Below, piece after piece: positions 38,637 through 47,672 of a stretch of 64,000 bases of DNA. A program made the position numbers and the translations under genes. The notes below the pieces were generated by a model, which saw only the letters and a program-made list of their open reading frames with translations, was not told where the DNA came from and did no database searches. Position 1 is the stretch's first letter; each line of letters begins with the position of its first letter. The stretch is from Parvibaculum indicum. GTDB lineage: Bacteria; Pseudomonadota; Alphaproteobacteria; Parvibaculales; Parvibaculaceae. The stretch is taken from positions 186,001-250,000 of the forward strand of contig NZ_JAASQO010000004.1 of the NCBI RefSeq assembly GCF_011762095.1, given 5' to 3'.

Positions 38637-39368
38637 TCAGGCGGCCTGGCCGAGTTTGGAAATGGCGTCGCGGCGCATCCGGTCGGCGCTGTCGACGAGT
38701 TTCTGGGCGCTCGCATAGGAGCGGGTGACGTCGATCATGTTCGTCATCTGGAGGATGGCGTTGACATTGGAGCCTTCCAGCGCGCCCTGCACGACATGCG
38801 GCTTTTCGACGGGCACTTCCGGCTGGTCGGTGGTGTAGAGCGTGCCGCCCGCCGCCTTCAGCAGGCGCTCATTGTCGAATTCGACGAGGCCGAGCGTGCC
38901 GCGCTGGCCCTGATCGGTCGAAATCGTGCCGTCGCGGGCGATGGCGATGTCCTGCTCGTCGGGACGGAAGGTGACGACCGAGCCGTTGTCGTCGAGTACG
39001 GGGTTTCCTGAGACATCGACGAGGCGGCCCTGCGCGTCGAGCGAGAAGTGGCCGTTGCGGGTGTAGCGGATGCCCGCATCCGTCTGGACCTTGAAATAGC
39101 CCTTGCCGGCAATGGCGACGTCCATCGGGTTGCCCGTCGGTTCGAGCTTGCCGTCGGCCAGGTTGCGGTTGAGGCCGATGTCCTGGACGAAGGAGAGCGA
39201 CTTGTCCGGGCTGTCCTCGGAGGCGACCGGCATGACGTATTCGTCGAACAGCATGGATTCCGACTTGTAGCCATTGGTGTTCATGTTCGCGAGGTTGTTC
39301 GCGATGATGGCCATGTTGCGTTGCATGGCCATCTGTCTCGACAATCCGATGAGCAGTGCGTTTTCCAT
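38637..39368 (-). CDS. flgF: flagellar proximal rod protein FlgF
   Basis: A 243-residue rod protein beginning MENALLIGLSRQMAMQRNMAIIANNLANMNTNGYKSESMLFDEYV, with GNPMDVAIAGKGYFKVQTDAG and a C-terminus SNVNAILQMTNMIDVTRSYASAQKLVDSADRMRRDAISKLGQAA. It is homologous to FlgG and is the first gene of flgF-flgG-flgA-flgH. A sigma-54 promoter 57-71 bases upstream, a conserved 20-base element and an ftr-like palindrome precede it. Confidence 0.94.
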   Translation of the reverse strand: MENALLIGLSRQMAMQRNMAIIANNLANMNTNGYKSESMLFDEYVMPVASEDSPDKSLSFVQDIGLNRNLADGKLEPTGNPMDVAIAGKGYFKVQTDAGIRYTRNGHFSLDAQGRLVDVSGNPVLDDNGSVVTFRPDEQDIAIARDGTISTDQGQRGTLGLVEFDNERLLKAAGGTLYTTDQPEVPVEKPHVVQGALEGSNVNAILQMTNMIDVTRSYASAQKLVDSADRMRRDAISKLGQAA

Positions 39369-39424
39369 GGTGCAGTCGTCCTGGGTGGCTGTCCGGTTTG
39401 CGCTGTGATCCCGGGTTTGCTTGT

Positions 39425-39439
39425 GCAGGCGCTGTGCCA
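39425..39439 (-). promoter_or_regulatory. sigma-54 (-24/-12) promoter of flgF
   Basis: On the minus strand TGGCACAGCGCCTGC has a perfect TGGCAC -24 element and GG-N10-GC spacing. Predicted transcription start is near 39413, about 45 bases before the flgF ATG. Confidence 0.82.
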
Positions 39440-39450
39440 GATAAATATTT

Positions 39451-39470
39451 CAATGAAAACAGTGGGTTGG
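39451..39470 (-). repeat. promoter-linked conserved element, copy B
   Basis: CAATGAAAACAGTGGGTTGG (plus strand) differs by one base from 30762-30781 and sits at the same place relative to the -24 element. Confidence 0.7.
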
Positions 39471-39514
39471 CGTTTCCACGACGGCGGCGTTATTTGCTTG
39501 TGGAAGGCTTTACC

Positions 39515-39529
39515 CGGCAAAAACTGCCG
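39515..39529 (-). promoter_or_regulatory. ftr-like (FlbD-type) enhancer of flgF
   Basis: CGGCA-AAAAC-TGCCG is a perfect 5-bp inverted repeat, identical to the site at 34724-34738, 76 bases upstream of the flgF -24 element. Confidence 0.67.
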
Positions 39530-39698
39530 CTTTTTCCGGCGCGCCTATATAAGGATTCGCGCGCATGTGTACGCGCAATCATTAAGGGATCTTCCGGTTA
39601 CAACCCTTCGTTAACGAAACTCCACGATGATCGGTTTGTCATGAAGCACATGTCCCGGGCAGGACGTTTCATGACGCGGGCAAACAAGAGGTGGGGCT

Positions 39699-40196
39699 AT
39701 GACCGCGACAGATGTCGATCCGTCCACGGATGTGGGTGACGTCTCCGATTCTTCTGAAAAGAAGTCGGGACCCAACAAGCTCGTGCTTGTCGGGGGGCTC
39801 GTTGCGGTGTTGCTCGTCGTCGGAGGCGCCGGAGCCTGGTTCACGGGCATGCTGGGGGGCTCCGGCGCCCCGACGGAAGAGCAGGCGGCTGTTGCGCCCG
39901 TCTTCTACGACCTTCCCGATTTTCTCTCCAATCTGAGCGGTCCGCCGCCGCAGCGCTATCTGAAGATGCGGGTGTCGCTGCAACTGGAAAACCCCGAAGC
40001 GAGCAAGATCGTCGATCAGCAGCTTCCCCGGGTTCTGGACGGCTTTCAGACCTATCTCAGGCAGCTCCGCCCCGAAGACCTCGAAGGGTCGGCGGCGATG
40101 ATGCGCCTGAAGGAAGAGCTTCTGCGGCGCCTGAATCTGGCGATTCAGCCGCCCGTGGTCAAAGACATCCTGTTCAAGGAAATCATCGTTCAGTAA
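39699..40196 (+). CDS. fliL: flagellar basal body-associated protein FliL
   Basis: A 165-residue FliL. An N-terminal cytoplasmic Asp/Ser-rich segment is followed by one membrane helix (LVLVGGLVAVLLVVGGAGAWF, residues ~28-48) and the periplasmic domain with VFYDLPDFLSNLSGPPPQRYLKMRVSLQLENPE. FliL surrounds the stator units and affects torque. It is the first gene of fliL-fliM-pflI-like-motE-like; GAGGTGG precedes the ATG. Confidence 0.93.
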   Translation: MTATDVDPSTDVGDVSDSSEKKSGPNKLVLVGGLVAVLLVVGGAGAWFTGMLGGSGAPTEEQAAVAPVFYDLPDFLSNLSGPPPQRYLKMRVSLQLENPEASKIVDQQLPRVLDGFQTYLRQLRPEDLEGSAAMMRLKEELLRRLNLAIQPPVVKDILFKEIIVQ

Positions 40197-40211
40197 GCGG
40201 ACCGAATTCTC

Positions 40212-41327
40212 ATGGCCGACGCCGACCTGCAAGACAAGACTAGCGAAGCCCCGGGCGAGACGCCGGAGGCCGCCGAGGGCACGTCCGAGCGCGTGCTCAA
40301 CCAGGACGAAATCGACAATCTTCTCGGCTTCGAGGTCGAGGAGGAAGAAGCCGACGAGCGCACGGGCATTCAGGCCATCGTCAATTCGGCGCTGGTTTCC
40401 TATGAGCGCCTGCCGATGCTGGAGATCGTGTTCGACCGGCTGGTCCGGCTGATGACGGTCTCGCTCAGAAACTTCACCTCCGACAATGTGGAGGTCTCGC
40501 TCGACAATGTGTCGTCGATCCGTTTCGGCGATTATCTCAATTCGATCCCGCTGCCGGCGATCCTCGGCGTGTTCCGCGCCCGGGAGTGGGACAATTTCGG
40601 CATGTTCACGGTCGATTCCAACCTGATCTATTCGGTGGTCGACGTGCTGCTGGGCGGACGCCGCGGCACCGCGGCCATGCGGATCGAGGGGCGTCCCTAT
40701 ACGACCATCGAACTCAATCTCGTGCAGCGCATGATCGAGGTCGTGCTGCAGGACGTGCAGGCGGCCTTCGAGCCGCTGTCGCCGATCACGATGGAACTCG
40801 ACCGGATGGAAACCAATCCGCGGTTTGCCGCGATTGCGCGTCCGGCCAATGCGGCCATTCTGGTCAAGCTGCGCGTGGACATGGAAGACCGGGGCGGGCG
40901 CATGGAAATGCTGCTGCCCTATGCGACGCTCGAACCCATCCGCGAATTGCTGCTGCAGATGTATATGGGCGAGAAGTTCGGCCGCGACAGCATCTGGGAA
41001 GAACATCTGGCGACCGAACTCTGGTCGACCAAGGTGCAGCTCGACGCGGTGCTCGACGAGCAGCGCATGTCGCTGCGCGACGTGATGAAGTTCGAGGTCG
41101 GGCAGACGCTTCTGCTCAACAACACGCCGGACGGTTTCGTCGACATGCGATGCGGCGAAGCGGTGATCGGGCGCGGACATATGGGCCGCGTCGGCAACCG
41201 GATCGCCGTGAATATCGAAAAGGCGATGCGCAAGCGGGCGCAGGCCGCGGTTTCGGCTCCGGAAAAAGCCGAAGACCTTCAACCTGGCGCCGCGCCGGAG
41301 CGGCCCGAGGCGGAGACGAAAGAATGA
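40212..41327 (+). CDS. fliM: flagellar motor switch protein FliM
   Basis: A 371-residue C-ring protein. The N-terminal VLNQDEIDNLLGF is the CheY-binding segment type, preceded here by an acidic extension of about 30 residues. The core LPMLEIVFDRLVRLMTVSLRNFTSDNVEVSLDNVSSIRFGDYLNSIPLPAILGVFRA and the C-terminal SpoA domain (LRDVMKFEVGQTLLLNNTPDGFVDMRCGEAVIGRGHMGRVGNRIAVNIEK) are typical. The tail is Ala/Glu-rich. It is coupled by ATGA overlap to the PflI-like gene. Confidence 0.95.
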   Translation: MADADLQDKTSEAPGETPEAAEGTSERVLNQDEIDNLLGFEVEEEEADERTGIQAIVNSALVSYERLPMLEIVFDRLVRLMTVSLRNFTSDNVEVSLDNVSSIRFGDYLNSIPLPAILGVFRAREWDNFGMFTVDSNLIYSVVDVLLGGRRGTAAMRIEGRPYTTIELNLVQRMIEVVLQDVQAAFEPLSPITMELDRMETNPRFAAIARPANAAILVKLRVDMEDRGGRMEMLLPYATLEPIRELLLQMYMGEKFGRDSIWEEHLATELWSTKVQLDAVLDEQRMSLRDVMKFEVGQTLLLNNTPDGFVDMRCGEAVIGRGHMGRVGNRIAVNIEKAMRKRAQAAVSAPEKAEDLQPGAAPERPEAETKE

Positions 41328-41830
41328 ATAGCGTACCTGCGGGACTGCTGCTTGAAGGCGTCGTTTGCGTGTTTCTCGTCGCAACGATCGGTTATTGCTG
41401 GCTGCTGAACAAAAGGCTGCAGGCGCTGCGGTCGGGCCAGGACGGGCTGCGCGATCTCATCCGGGACCTGAACAAGGCGACGGGACAGGCGGCGAACGCG
41501 ATCAACGAGCTGAAGGCGGCGAATGCCGAAGCCGGCGCGGCGCTGAACGGACGCCTGAGAGATGCGCGGGAACTGGCCGACGAGCTGGCGCTGATGGTGA
41601 ATTCGGGGAATTCGATTGCCGACAGGCTGGGGCGGAGCATCGAGCAGCGTCATGCCGCCGCGCCCGCGCCGAAACCCGCCGCCGGCCCGCGACAGCAGGC
41701 GCCGCAACAGGCCCCGAGGCAGCAGGCTGCGCCGCAGCGCCGGGACGGCGCACAGGCCGCCGCGCCCGCCCCGCAACGTGTCCAGCGCCAGCCGCATCCG
41801 CTTGTCGATGCCGTGCGCGGCAAACGCTAA
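41324..41830 (+). CDS. PflI-like bitopic protein (DUF6468)
   Basis: A 168-residue protein: an N-terminal membrane helix (AGLLLEGVVCVFLVATIGYCWLL), a coiled-coil segment (RLQALRSGQDGLRDLIRDLNKATGQAANAINELKAANAEAG...), and a disordered Pro/Gln/Ala-rich region ending in HPLVDAVRGKR. This layout, and placement directly after fliM, match the DUF6468 family and Caulobacter PflI, a bitopic protein with a Pro-rich part needed for correct flagellar placement. ATGA overlap with fliM indicates coupling. The assignment to PflI rests on architecture and context. Confidence 0.6.
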   Translation: MNSVPAGLLLEGVVCVFLVATIGYCWLLNKRLQALRSGQDGLRDLIRDLNKATGQAANAINELKAANAEAGAALNGRLRDARELADELALMVNSGNSIADRLGRSIEQRHAAAPAPKPAAGPRQQAPQQAPRQQAAPQRRDGAQAAAPAPQRVQRQPHPLVDAVRGKR

Positions 41831-41853
41831 GAGCGCTTTGAGGAATTTGTTTC

Positions 41854-42624
41854 ATGCTTGACCGGCTTCGACTTCTGCCCATGGTGATGGTGGCCGCGGC
41901 GCTTCTGCTGGGGCTGAAAGTCATCGATATCGGCGAGCAACTGACCGGCGGTCCGGGCGGACGGTTCGACTATGTGTCGCCGGCCGTTGCGTCGGCGCCG
42001 GAAAAGGATGTCGCGGAAGACGCGGAGAAGGACACGGCGGAAGACGCCGATACCAAGGCCGCGGAGGCCGGGGACGATCCGGCGGGCGATAGCGTGGTCG
42101 CGAATGCTCCAGCCGGTGCGACGGGGATCGACGGCGGTGCGAACGATCTTTCCAAATCGGAGATCGCGGTGCTCGAAAGCCTGTCGAAGCGGCGCGAGGA
42201 GCTGGCGCGGCGCGCCAAGGCGCTCGACATGCGCGAACAGCTTGTCGGCGCGGCGGAAAAGCGCCTTCAGGATCGCGTGGACGAACTGAAGCAGATCCAG
42301 GCCGATATCGACAGAACCATCGAGCGGAAGGACGAGCGGTCCGAAGAGCGTCTGGCCTCGGTCGTGAAAATGTATGAGAGCATGAAGCCGAAGGATGCGG
42401 CGCGGATTTTCGAGCGGCTGGATATGGGCGTGCTGCTCGATGTGGTGAAGCGCATGTCGCCGCGCAAGATGGCGAGCGTTCTCTCGCAGATGGACCCGGT
42501 GGCGGCGCAGGAACTGACTGTGGAACTGGCGACGGGCGAAAACCTGCCCGACATCAAGGGCGGGGGCATGCCGCCGCGCACGCTGCCGGCGGCATCGGTT
42601 GCGCCGGTGAATTCCAGCTCGTGA
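41854..42624 (+). CDS. MotE-like flagellar protein (MgtE N-terminal domain)
   Basis: A 256-residue protein with one N-terminal membrane helix (LLPMVMVAAALLLGLKVIDIG), an acidic Ala/Asp/Glu-rich linker, a long coiled coil (SKRREELARRAKALDMREQLVGAAEKRLQDRVDELKQIQADID) and a C-terminal MgtE_N-type domain (VVKMYESMKPKDAARIFERLDMGVLLDVVKRMSPRKMASVLSQMDPVAAQELT). Rhizobial MotE is a periplasmic chaperone for MotC with similar parts; here it lies with fliM, so a motor-associated role is likely. A CtrA box follows it, upstream of the next gene. Confidence 0.75.
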   Translation: MLDRLRLLPMVMVAAALLLGLKVIDIGEQLTGGPGGRFDYVSPAVASAPEKDVAEDAEKDTAEDADTKAAEAGDDPAGDSVVANAPAGATGIDGGANDLSKSEIAVLESLSKRREELARRAKALDMREQLVGAAEKRLQDRVDELKQIQADIDRTIERKDERSEERLASVVKMYESMKPKDAARIFERLDMGVLLDVVKRMSPRKMASVLSQMDPVAAQELTVELATGENLPDIKGGGMPPRTLPAASVAPVNSSS

Positions 42625-42654
42625 CGGACCGACGGCGGGGATGAGGCGTCGCGC

Positions 42655-42669
42655 TTAAAGAGGGCTTAA
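42655..42669 (+). promoter_or_regulatory. CtrA box upstream of the 1165-residue TPR protein gene
   Basis: TTAA-AGAGGGC-TTAA fits TTAA-N7-TTAA exactly and lies about 100 bases before the GTG start at 42770, in the only non-coding gap between this gene and the flagellar operon. Confidence 0.72.
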
Positions 42670-42769
42670 CCGTAAGCGGCTAGCCTTCAGGACTGGGTAT
42701 TTTCAAACGCTTCGCCCATGGACGAGCAAAGCCGGGGCGGGCAGGGCGAGTGGATCGGGTGGGAAGCGC

Positions 42770-45700
42770 GTGACCGGCATCCGGTATTTCTGGAACGTGG
42801 CGAACGGGGCAGGGTGGCGAACCGCGATGGCGGCCGCCCTCATCGTGACGCTGTCGCTCGCGTCGAGCATCGCCCGCGCCGCCGAAACGCCGCGCCTGTC
42901 GCTCAAGGAGGAAGACGGCTTTGGCCGGATGATCTTCACCTTCAAGGGCGAGGTGCCGGCCTATACGCAAAAAACGGTGGCGGGCGTGCTGGTGCTCACT
43001 TTCGAGCGGCCGGTGAGCGTCGGTCTCAAGACATTCGCCCGGGAAATGCCGCGCTATGTGGCGCAGGCCCGCGAGGACGCCGCCGGCAAGACGCTGCGCC
43101 TGGCGCTGACCACCGATTTCTGGGTCAATATGCGCGTTGCCGAACGCTCTCTTTATGTCGATCTCATTCCGCCGCAATGGACAGGCCCGGCACCGGACCT
43201 GCCAAAGGACGTGCTGGCGCGCCTGGCGGCGGCGGAAAAGGCGAAGCAGGAAGCCGAAGCCGCGCGGAAGGCGGCGGCCAAGGCCGGTATCGACGTGCCG
43301 ACCGCGCCCGCGCCGACGCTGCGCGTGCGCGCGGTACATGCCAATGCGATGACGCGGCTGGTGTTCGACTGGAACCAGCCGGTTCTCTACGCGCTGGCGC
43401 GACGCGGCAACCGGGTGACGCTTACTTTCGACCGGGATGCGGAGGTGGATCTTGCGCCCCTGCGCGTGAACCGGCCGCCTTATCTGAAGGATATCGAGGC
43501 CACCAAGCATCAGGGCAAGCTCGTCGTGCAGCTGACGGTGGCGGACAAGGCCAAAGTGCGCGATTTCCGGGAAGAGCTGAGCATCGTGCTCGACATAGAG
43601 GGCGATCATCCCGCCGCGTCGGCGGTGACGGATACGACCGGAACGACGGCGCCCGACGCCGCGCTGTCGCATGAGGCGGCGGGCGGCGTTGCGAAAGACG
43701 GCGCGGCGAAGGTTGGGGCGTCCGCGCCGGAACGGGATCGCGCAGATGGCGAGGCCGGGCAGGCGAGGGCGGACCGTCAAGGCGGGGCGGAGGTTTCCTC
43801 TCGTACCGACGGGGCCCGGGCCGACGACATGCCGCTGCCGAAAGAAGGTTTGCGGGCCGCCGATGGCGAGGTGACGGTGACGCTCGATGCGGGGCCGGAA
43901 ACAAGCGATCTCATTTTTTCTTGGCCGGAAGAAGTCGGCGCGGCCGTTTTCGAATGGGCGGGCGATCTGTGGGTGGTTTTCGACCGGAAGGCCGATTTCG
44001 ACCTTTCGTCGCTGCCGGCGGATGGCGGGGCGCGCATCGGGAAATGGCGCGCCGTGGCGCTGCCGAAAGGCGCGGCCTTTGCCGCGAAGCTGAACGGCCC
44101 CATGCTCATCGGCGCCAATGCGGAAGGGCGCGACTGGCGGATCAGCATTGGCGAGACGCTGACCAGCGCGGGCGGCGCCGTTTCGGTGTCGCGAAGCTGG
44201 CAGGATGACGGCCGGGGCGTGGTGACGCTGGGACTTGCCGCCGCGGACCGGGTGATCCGCATTACCGACCCGCTGACAAGGCAGAAGGCGATTGCCGTGA
44301 CGGCGCGGGCGCCGGTGCAGGGCGTTCAGACGCCGCGCAGCTTTATCGAGTTCCGGATTCTGCAATCGGTGCAGGGCGTGGGCGTGGTGCCCATTGCCGA
44401 CGATGTGAATGTGGCCGTGGCGCCGCAATCGGTGGTGGTGTCGCGCAAGAACGGGCTGACGCTGTCGGCGGATATGCCGGTGGACCGGGGCGGGCGCATG
44501 GCGCGGGCCGAGGGCGAGGACGGCGGCACGGCCGGGCGTTCCCTGCCGGGGCGCATGGACCTCGAAGAATGGGCCAAGACGCCCGCGGAAGCCGGGAGCG
44601 GCTTCACGGCGGGACGGCAATATTACCAGAGCCGCATTGCGCGCGCGGGCTTTACCGATGGGGGCGCGGCCTGGCTCGACTATGCGCGCTATCTGGTCGG
44701 GAACGGGTTGGGGCAGGAGGCGCTGGCGGCTCTCGCATCGGCGGTCGCGGCCGAGCCGTCCTTCATCAACACCGCTTCCTACCGGGCATTGCGCGGCGCG
44801 GCGGGCGTGCTGGCGCGGCATTATGCCGAGGCGATCGACGATCTCAACGGGCACGGGCTCGACAGCGACCCCTATGCGGCGGGCTGGCGCGGCGCGGCCC
44901 GGGCGCGGCGCGGCGAATGGGAAAGAGCGCGCAGCGAATTCGCGCTGGCGGGCGACACGGTGGACGGTCTCGGGCCGGAGACGGCCCTCGGTTTCCGGAT
45001 CGACGCGGCGGTGGCGGGGCTGGAGACCGGCGATCTCGATTTCGCCCGGCGCATGGTGCGCGCCATGCCCGATGCCGGCGGTGACGGGAAGATGGCGGCC
45101 CGGACGCTTGTCGTTCAGGCGCGGCTTGCCGAAGCGCAGGGCCGGGTCGACGATGCGAAGATCCTCTATGCCGATGCCGACGAAACCGGCTATCCGCCGG
45201 TGCGGGCCGAAGCGCGGTTCCGGATTTCCGATCTGAAACATCGCAGCGGCGAAATGGACGACGCGGCCTTTGCCGACGAGCTTGAAAAGCTGCGCATGGC
45301 GTGGCGCGGCGGCGAGCTGGAGCTTTCGGTGTTGCGGGCGCTGGCGGATATCCGTCTGCGCCAGGGCAATATTCAGGCGGCGCTGGAGCTGATGCGGACG
45401 GTGTCGCTCAACTTTCCCAACAGCGATGCCGCGCATGTGCTGGCCGGGCGGATGTCGGATGTGTTCGCGAATTATTTCATTTCGGGCGGCGGCCAGGACA
45501 TGTCGCCGGTGAAGGCGCTCGCCTTCTATTACAGTTTCCGGCAGCTGACGCCGGTGGGGCAGAAGGGCGACGAGATGATCCGCCACCTGGCCGACCGGCT
45601 GGTGGAGGTGGACCTGCTGCCGCAGGCGGCGCAATTGCTCGACTACCAGATCGAGAAGCGCCTTCATGGCGGGGTGGCCAAGGCGCAGGTCGCCGCGCGG

Positions 45701-46267
45701 CTGGCAGGCATCTATCTGCTTGACCAGAAGCCGAAGGCCGCGCTCAGAGTGCTGCGCGATACGCGGCAGGTGCAGCTTCCCGCCGCGCTGCAGGAACAGC
45801 GCCGTCTTCTGGAAGCCCGCACGTTGGCCGACCTGCATCAATACGACAATGCGCTCGACCTGCTGGCGCAGATGCGGGACCGGAAAGCGGTTCTGCTACG
45901 CTGCGACGTGCTGTGGGATTCCGCGCGCTGGCCCGAAGCGGGCGCGGCGCTGGAAGCGCAGCTCGGCGATAGCTGGAAGAGCGACGGCGCACTGGACGGG
46001 GAAACCCGCTTCGAGGTGATGCGGACCGCGATCGCCTATTCCATGGCGCAGGACGAGGAGGGGCTCGGGCGGCTGCGCAAGAAATTCGGCAAGAAGATGC
46101 AGCAAAGCCCGGATGCGAGCGCGTTTGCCGCCGTGTCCGACCCCATCGGGGCGGGCAATGGCGGGGTCTTCCGCGATACGGTGCGCCGCATCGCCTCGGT
46201 GAACACGCTCGACAAGTTCATTGCCTCGTTGGGCAAGGACAAGATGTCGGATATGGCGCTGAACTAG
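42770..46267 (+). CDS. large exported TPR protein of the flagellar locus, unknown function
   Basis: A 1165-residue protein with a signal peptide (AMAAALIVTLSLASSIARAAE). Residues ~40-460 contain three similar AMIN-like beta domains: GRMIFTFKGEVPAYTQKTVAGVLVLTFERPV, MTRLVFDWNQPVLYALARRGNRVTLTFDRDAEV and SDLIFSWPEEVGAAVFEWAGDLWVVFDRKADF. These are separated by an Ala/Lys helix and a disordered Asp/Glu/Arg linker (~290-360). From about residue 600 the protein is helical with TPR-like repeats up to ~1100. It has a GTG start and a CtrA box. AMIN domains usually bind peptidoglycan, so a cell-cycle-timed periplasmic scaffold for the motor or pole is a reasonable guess. No gene name can be given. Confidence 0.85.
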   Translation: MTGIRYFWNVANGAGWRTAMAAALIVTLSLASSIARAAETPRLSLKEEDGFGRMIFTFKGEVPAYTQKTVAGVLVLTFERPVSVGLKTFAREMPRYVAQAREDAAGKTLRLALTTDFWVNMRVAERSLYVDLIPPQWTGPAPDLPKDVLARLAAAEKAKQEAEAARKAAAKAGIDVPTAPAPTLRVRAVHANAMTRLVFDWNQPVLYALARRGNRVTLTFDRDAEVDLAPLRVNRPPYLKDIEATKHQGKLVVQLTVADKAKVRDFREELSIVLDIEGDHPAASAVTDTTGTTAPDAALSHEAAGGVAKDGAAKVGASAPERDRADGEAGQARADRQGGAEVSSRTDGARADDMPLPKEGLRAADGEVTVTLDAGPETSDLIFSWPEEVGAAVFEWAGDLWVVFDRKADFDLSSLPADGGARIGKWRAVALPKGAAFAAKLNGPMLIGANAEGRDWRISIGETLTSAGGAVSVSRSWQDDGRGVVTLGLAAADRVIRITDPLTRQKAIAVTARAPVQGVQTPRSFIEFRILQSVQGVGVVPIADDVNVAVAPQSVVVSRKNGLTLSADMPVDRGGRMARAEGEDGGTAGRSLPGRMDLEEWAKTPAEAGSGFTAGRQYYQSRIARAGFTDGGAAWLDYARYLVGNGLGQEALAALASAVAAEPSFINTASYRALRGAAGVLARHYAEAIDDLNGHGLDSDPYAAGWRGAARARRGEWERARSEFALAGDTVDGLGPETALGFRIDAAVAGLETGDLDFARRMVRAMPDAGGDGKMAARTLVVQARLAEAQGRVDDAKILYADADETGYPPVRAEARFRISDLKHRSGEMDDAAFADELEKLRMAWRGGELELSVLRALADIRLRQGNIQAALELMRTVSLNFPNSDAAHVLAGRMSDVFANYFISGGGQDMSPVKALAFYYSFRQLTPVGQKGDEMIRHLADRLVEVDLLPQAAQLLDYQIEKRLHGGVAKAQVAARLAGIYLLDQKPKAALRVLRDTRQVQLPAALQEQRRLLEARTLADLHQYDNALDLLAQMRDRKAVLLRCDVLWDSARWPEAGAALEAQLGDSWKSDGALDGETRFEVMRTAIAYSMAQDEEGLGRLRKKFGKKMQQSPDASAFAAVSDPIGAGNGGVFRDTVRRIASVNTLDKFIASLGKDKMSDMALN

Positions 46268-46338
46268 CGGTTTCCTTTCAGGTCACAAACGGCGGATTTT
46301 TCTTCCTCTTGCGTGCGGCCCCTGTTTCATGATTGTTA

Positions 46339-46353
46339 TGTTATAATGTAACA
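46339..46353 (+). promoter_or_regulatory. Zur box upstream of the zinc chaperone gene
   Basis: TGTTATA-A-TGTAACA is a near-perfect palindrome (six of seven pairs) of the TGTTATANTATAACA type recognised by alphaproteobacterial Zur. It lies 33 bases before the ATG of a COG0523 gene, a common Zur target. Confidence 0.72.
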
Positions 46354-46385
46354 AAATGTTCCGGCTCACGTTTCAGGAGGCTCCC

Positions 46386-47612
46386 ATGTCCGCGCAGAAA
46401 CTTCCCGTTACCGTCCTGTCAGGATTTCTGGGGGCGGGGAAGACGACACTCCTCAACAATATCCTGAACAATCGCGAAGGCCGCCGCATCGCGGTGATCG
46501 TGAACGATATGAGCGAAGTGAATATCGACGCCGATCTCGTGCGCGCGGGCGACGCGGCCTTTACGCGGTCGGAAGAGCAACTGGTGGAAATGACCAATGG
46601 CTGCATCTGCTGCACCCTGCGCGACGACCTGCTGAAAGAGGTGCGCGACCTCGCGGAGGAGGGCCGCTTCGATTATCTCGTGATCGAGTCCACCGGGATC
46701 TCGGAACCGCTCCCCGTGGCCGCCACATTCGATTTTCGCGACGAAGAAGGCGAGAGCCTCGGAGATGTGGCGGCACTCGATACGATGGTGACCGTGGTCG
46801 ATGCGGCGAACCTGCTGAAGGATTATTCCTCGACCGACTTTCTCGGGGATCGCGGCGAAAGCCTCGGCGAGGGGGATGACCGCTCGCTGGTGGGCCTGCT
46901 GGTCGAGCAGATCGAATTCGCCAATGTGATCGTTCTCAACAAGGTGGACGAGACGACGCCGGAGGATCTCGATATTGCGCGCGGCATCATCCGGTCGCTC
47001 AATGCGGATGCGAAAATCATCGAGACCAATTTTTCGCGCGTGGCCCTCGATGAGGTGATCGATACGGGACTTTTCGACTTCGACGAGGCCCAGCGGCATC
47101 CGCTCTGGTACAAGGAATTGCTGGGCTTTGCCGACCATGTGCCGGAGACCGAGGAATATGGCATTCGCAGTTTCGTCTATCGTGCGCGGCGACCTTTCCA
47201 CCCGGAGACGTTCCACGCATTTCTGAACAAGAGCTGGCCGGGCGTGGTGCGCGCCAAGGGGCATTTCTGGCTGGCGACGCGGCCCGAATGGGTGGGCGAG
47301 GTCAGCCAGGCGGGGGCGCTTGTGCGCAATGAAGCCATCGGTTTCTGGTGGGACGCGCTGCCGCGCGAGCGCTGGCCGGAAAATCCCGAATGGCGGACCG
47401 AGTTGCGCAAACACTGGCACAAGGTCTGGGGGGATCGGCGGCAGGAGATCGTGTTCATCGGGCGCGATATGGACGAGGCGTGGATCAGGGCGGAACTCGA
47501 TGCCTGCCTTCTCGGAACCGACAGGAAAGCGCGTTTCGACTGGAAGGCCTGGTCGGAGCTTCGAGATCCATTCCCGGTCTGGCGGAGCGATGTGCTGGCC
47601 GAGGACGCATAA
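46386..47612 (+). CDS. COG0523/CobW-like zinc metallochaperone GTPase
   Basis: A 408-residue G3E GTPase. Walker A is GFLGAGKT (residues 13-20), the metal motif is CICC (Cys73, 75, 76) in [14 protein letters not shown], Walker B is [10 protein letters not shown], and the base-specificity motif is NKVD. The C-terminal CobW_C domain ([24 protein letters not shown]) is present. Zur-controlled members deliver zinc to client enzymes under zinc starvation; the Zur-like box upstream supports that. ATG 46386 follows AGGAGG. A terminator follows the stop immediately. Confidence 0.92.
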   Translation: MSAQKLPVTVLSGFLGAGKTTLLNNILNNREGRRIAVIVNDMSEVNIDADLVRAGDAAFTRSEEQLVEMTNGCICCTLRDDLLKEVRDLAEEGRFDYLVIESTGISEPLPVAATFDFRDEEGESLGDVAALDTMVTVVDAANLLKDYSSTDFLGDRGESLGEGDDRSLVGLLVEQIEFANVIVLNKVDETTPEDLDIARGIIRSLNADAKIIETNFSRVALDEVIDTGLFDFDEAQRHPLWYKELLGFADHVPETEEYGIRSFVYRARRPFHPETFHAFLNKSWPGVVRAKGHFWLATRPEWVGEVSQAGALVRNEAIGFWWDALPRERWPENPEWRTELRKHWHKVWGDRRQEIVFIGRDMDEAWIRAELDACLLGTDRKARFDWKAWSELRDPFPVWRSDVLAEDA

Positions 47613-47613
47613 A

Positions 47614-47642
47614 AAAAGCCGGGCATGACGCCCGGCTTTTTC
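47614..47642. terminator. bidirectional rho-independent terminator
   Basis: AAAGCCGGGC and GCCCGGCTTT pair around a 5-base loop, with A and T tracts on both sides, between the zinc-chaperone gene and the convergent MpaB-type gene. Confidence 0.9.
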
Positions 47643-47672
47643 GTTGCTCCCCTCGGGCTCGCGCGGGCCCCT

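Larger units (their letters stand above)
39369..39698. other. 330-bp divergent regulatory region between flgF and fliL
   Basis: It holds the sigma-54 promoter of flgF (39425-39439), a conserved 20-base element (39451-39470) and an ftr-like palindrome (39515-39529). On the fliL side only a GTTAAC half-site (around 39610) and the ribosome site GAGGTGG are seen; the fliL promoter is not identified. Confidence 0.6.

Noticed and set aside
39600-39640. CtrA box for fliL
   Set aside because: Only a GTTAAC half-site; no second TTAA at the 7-base spacing.
42680-45841. A 1053-codon minus-strand frame opposite the large TPR gene
   Set aside because: Shadow frame in high-GC coding DNA; the plus frame has a signal peptide and TPRs.
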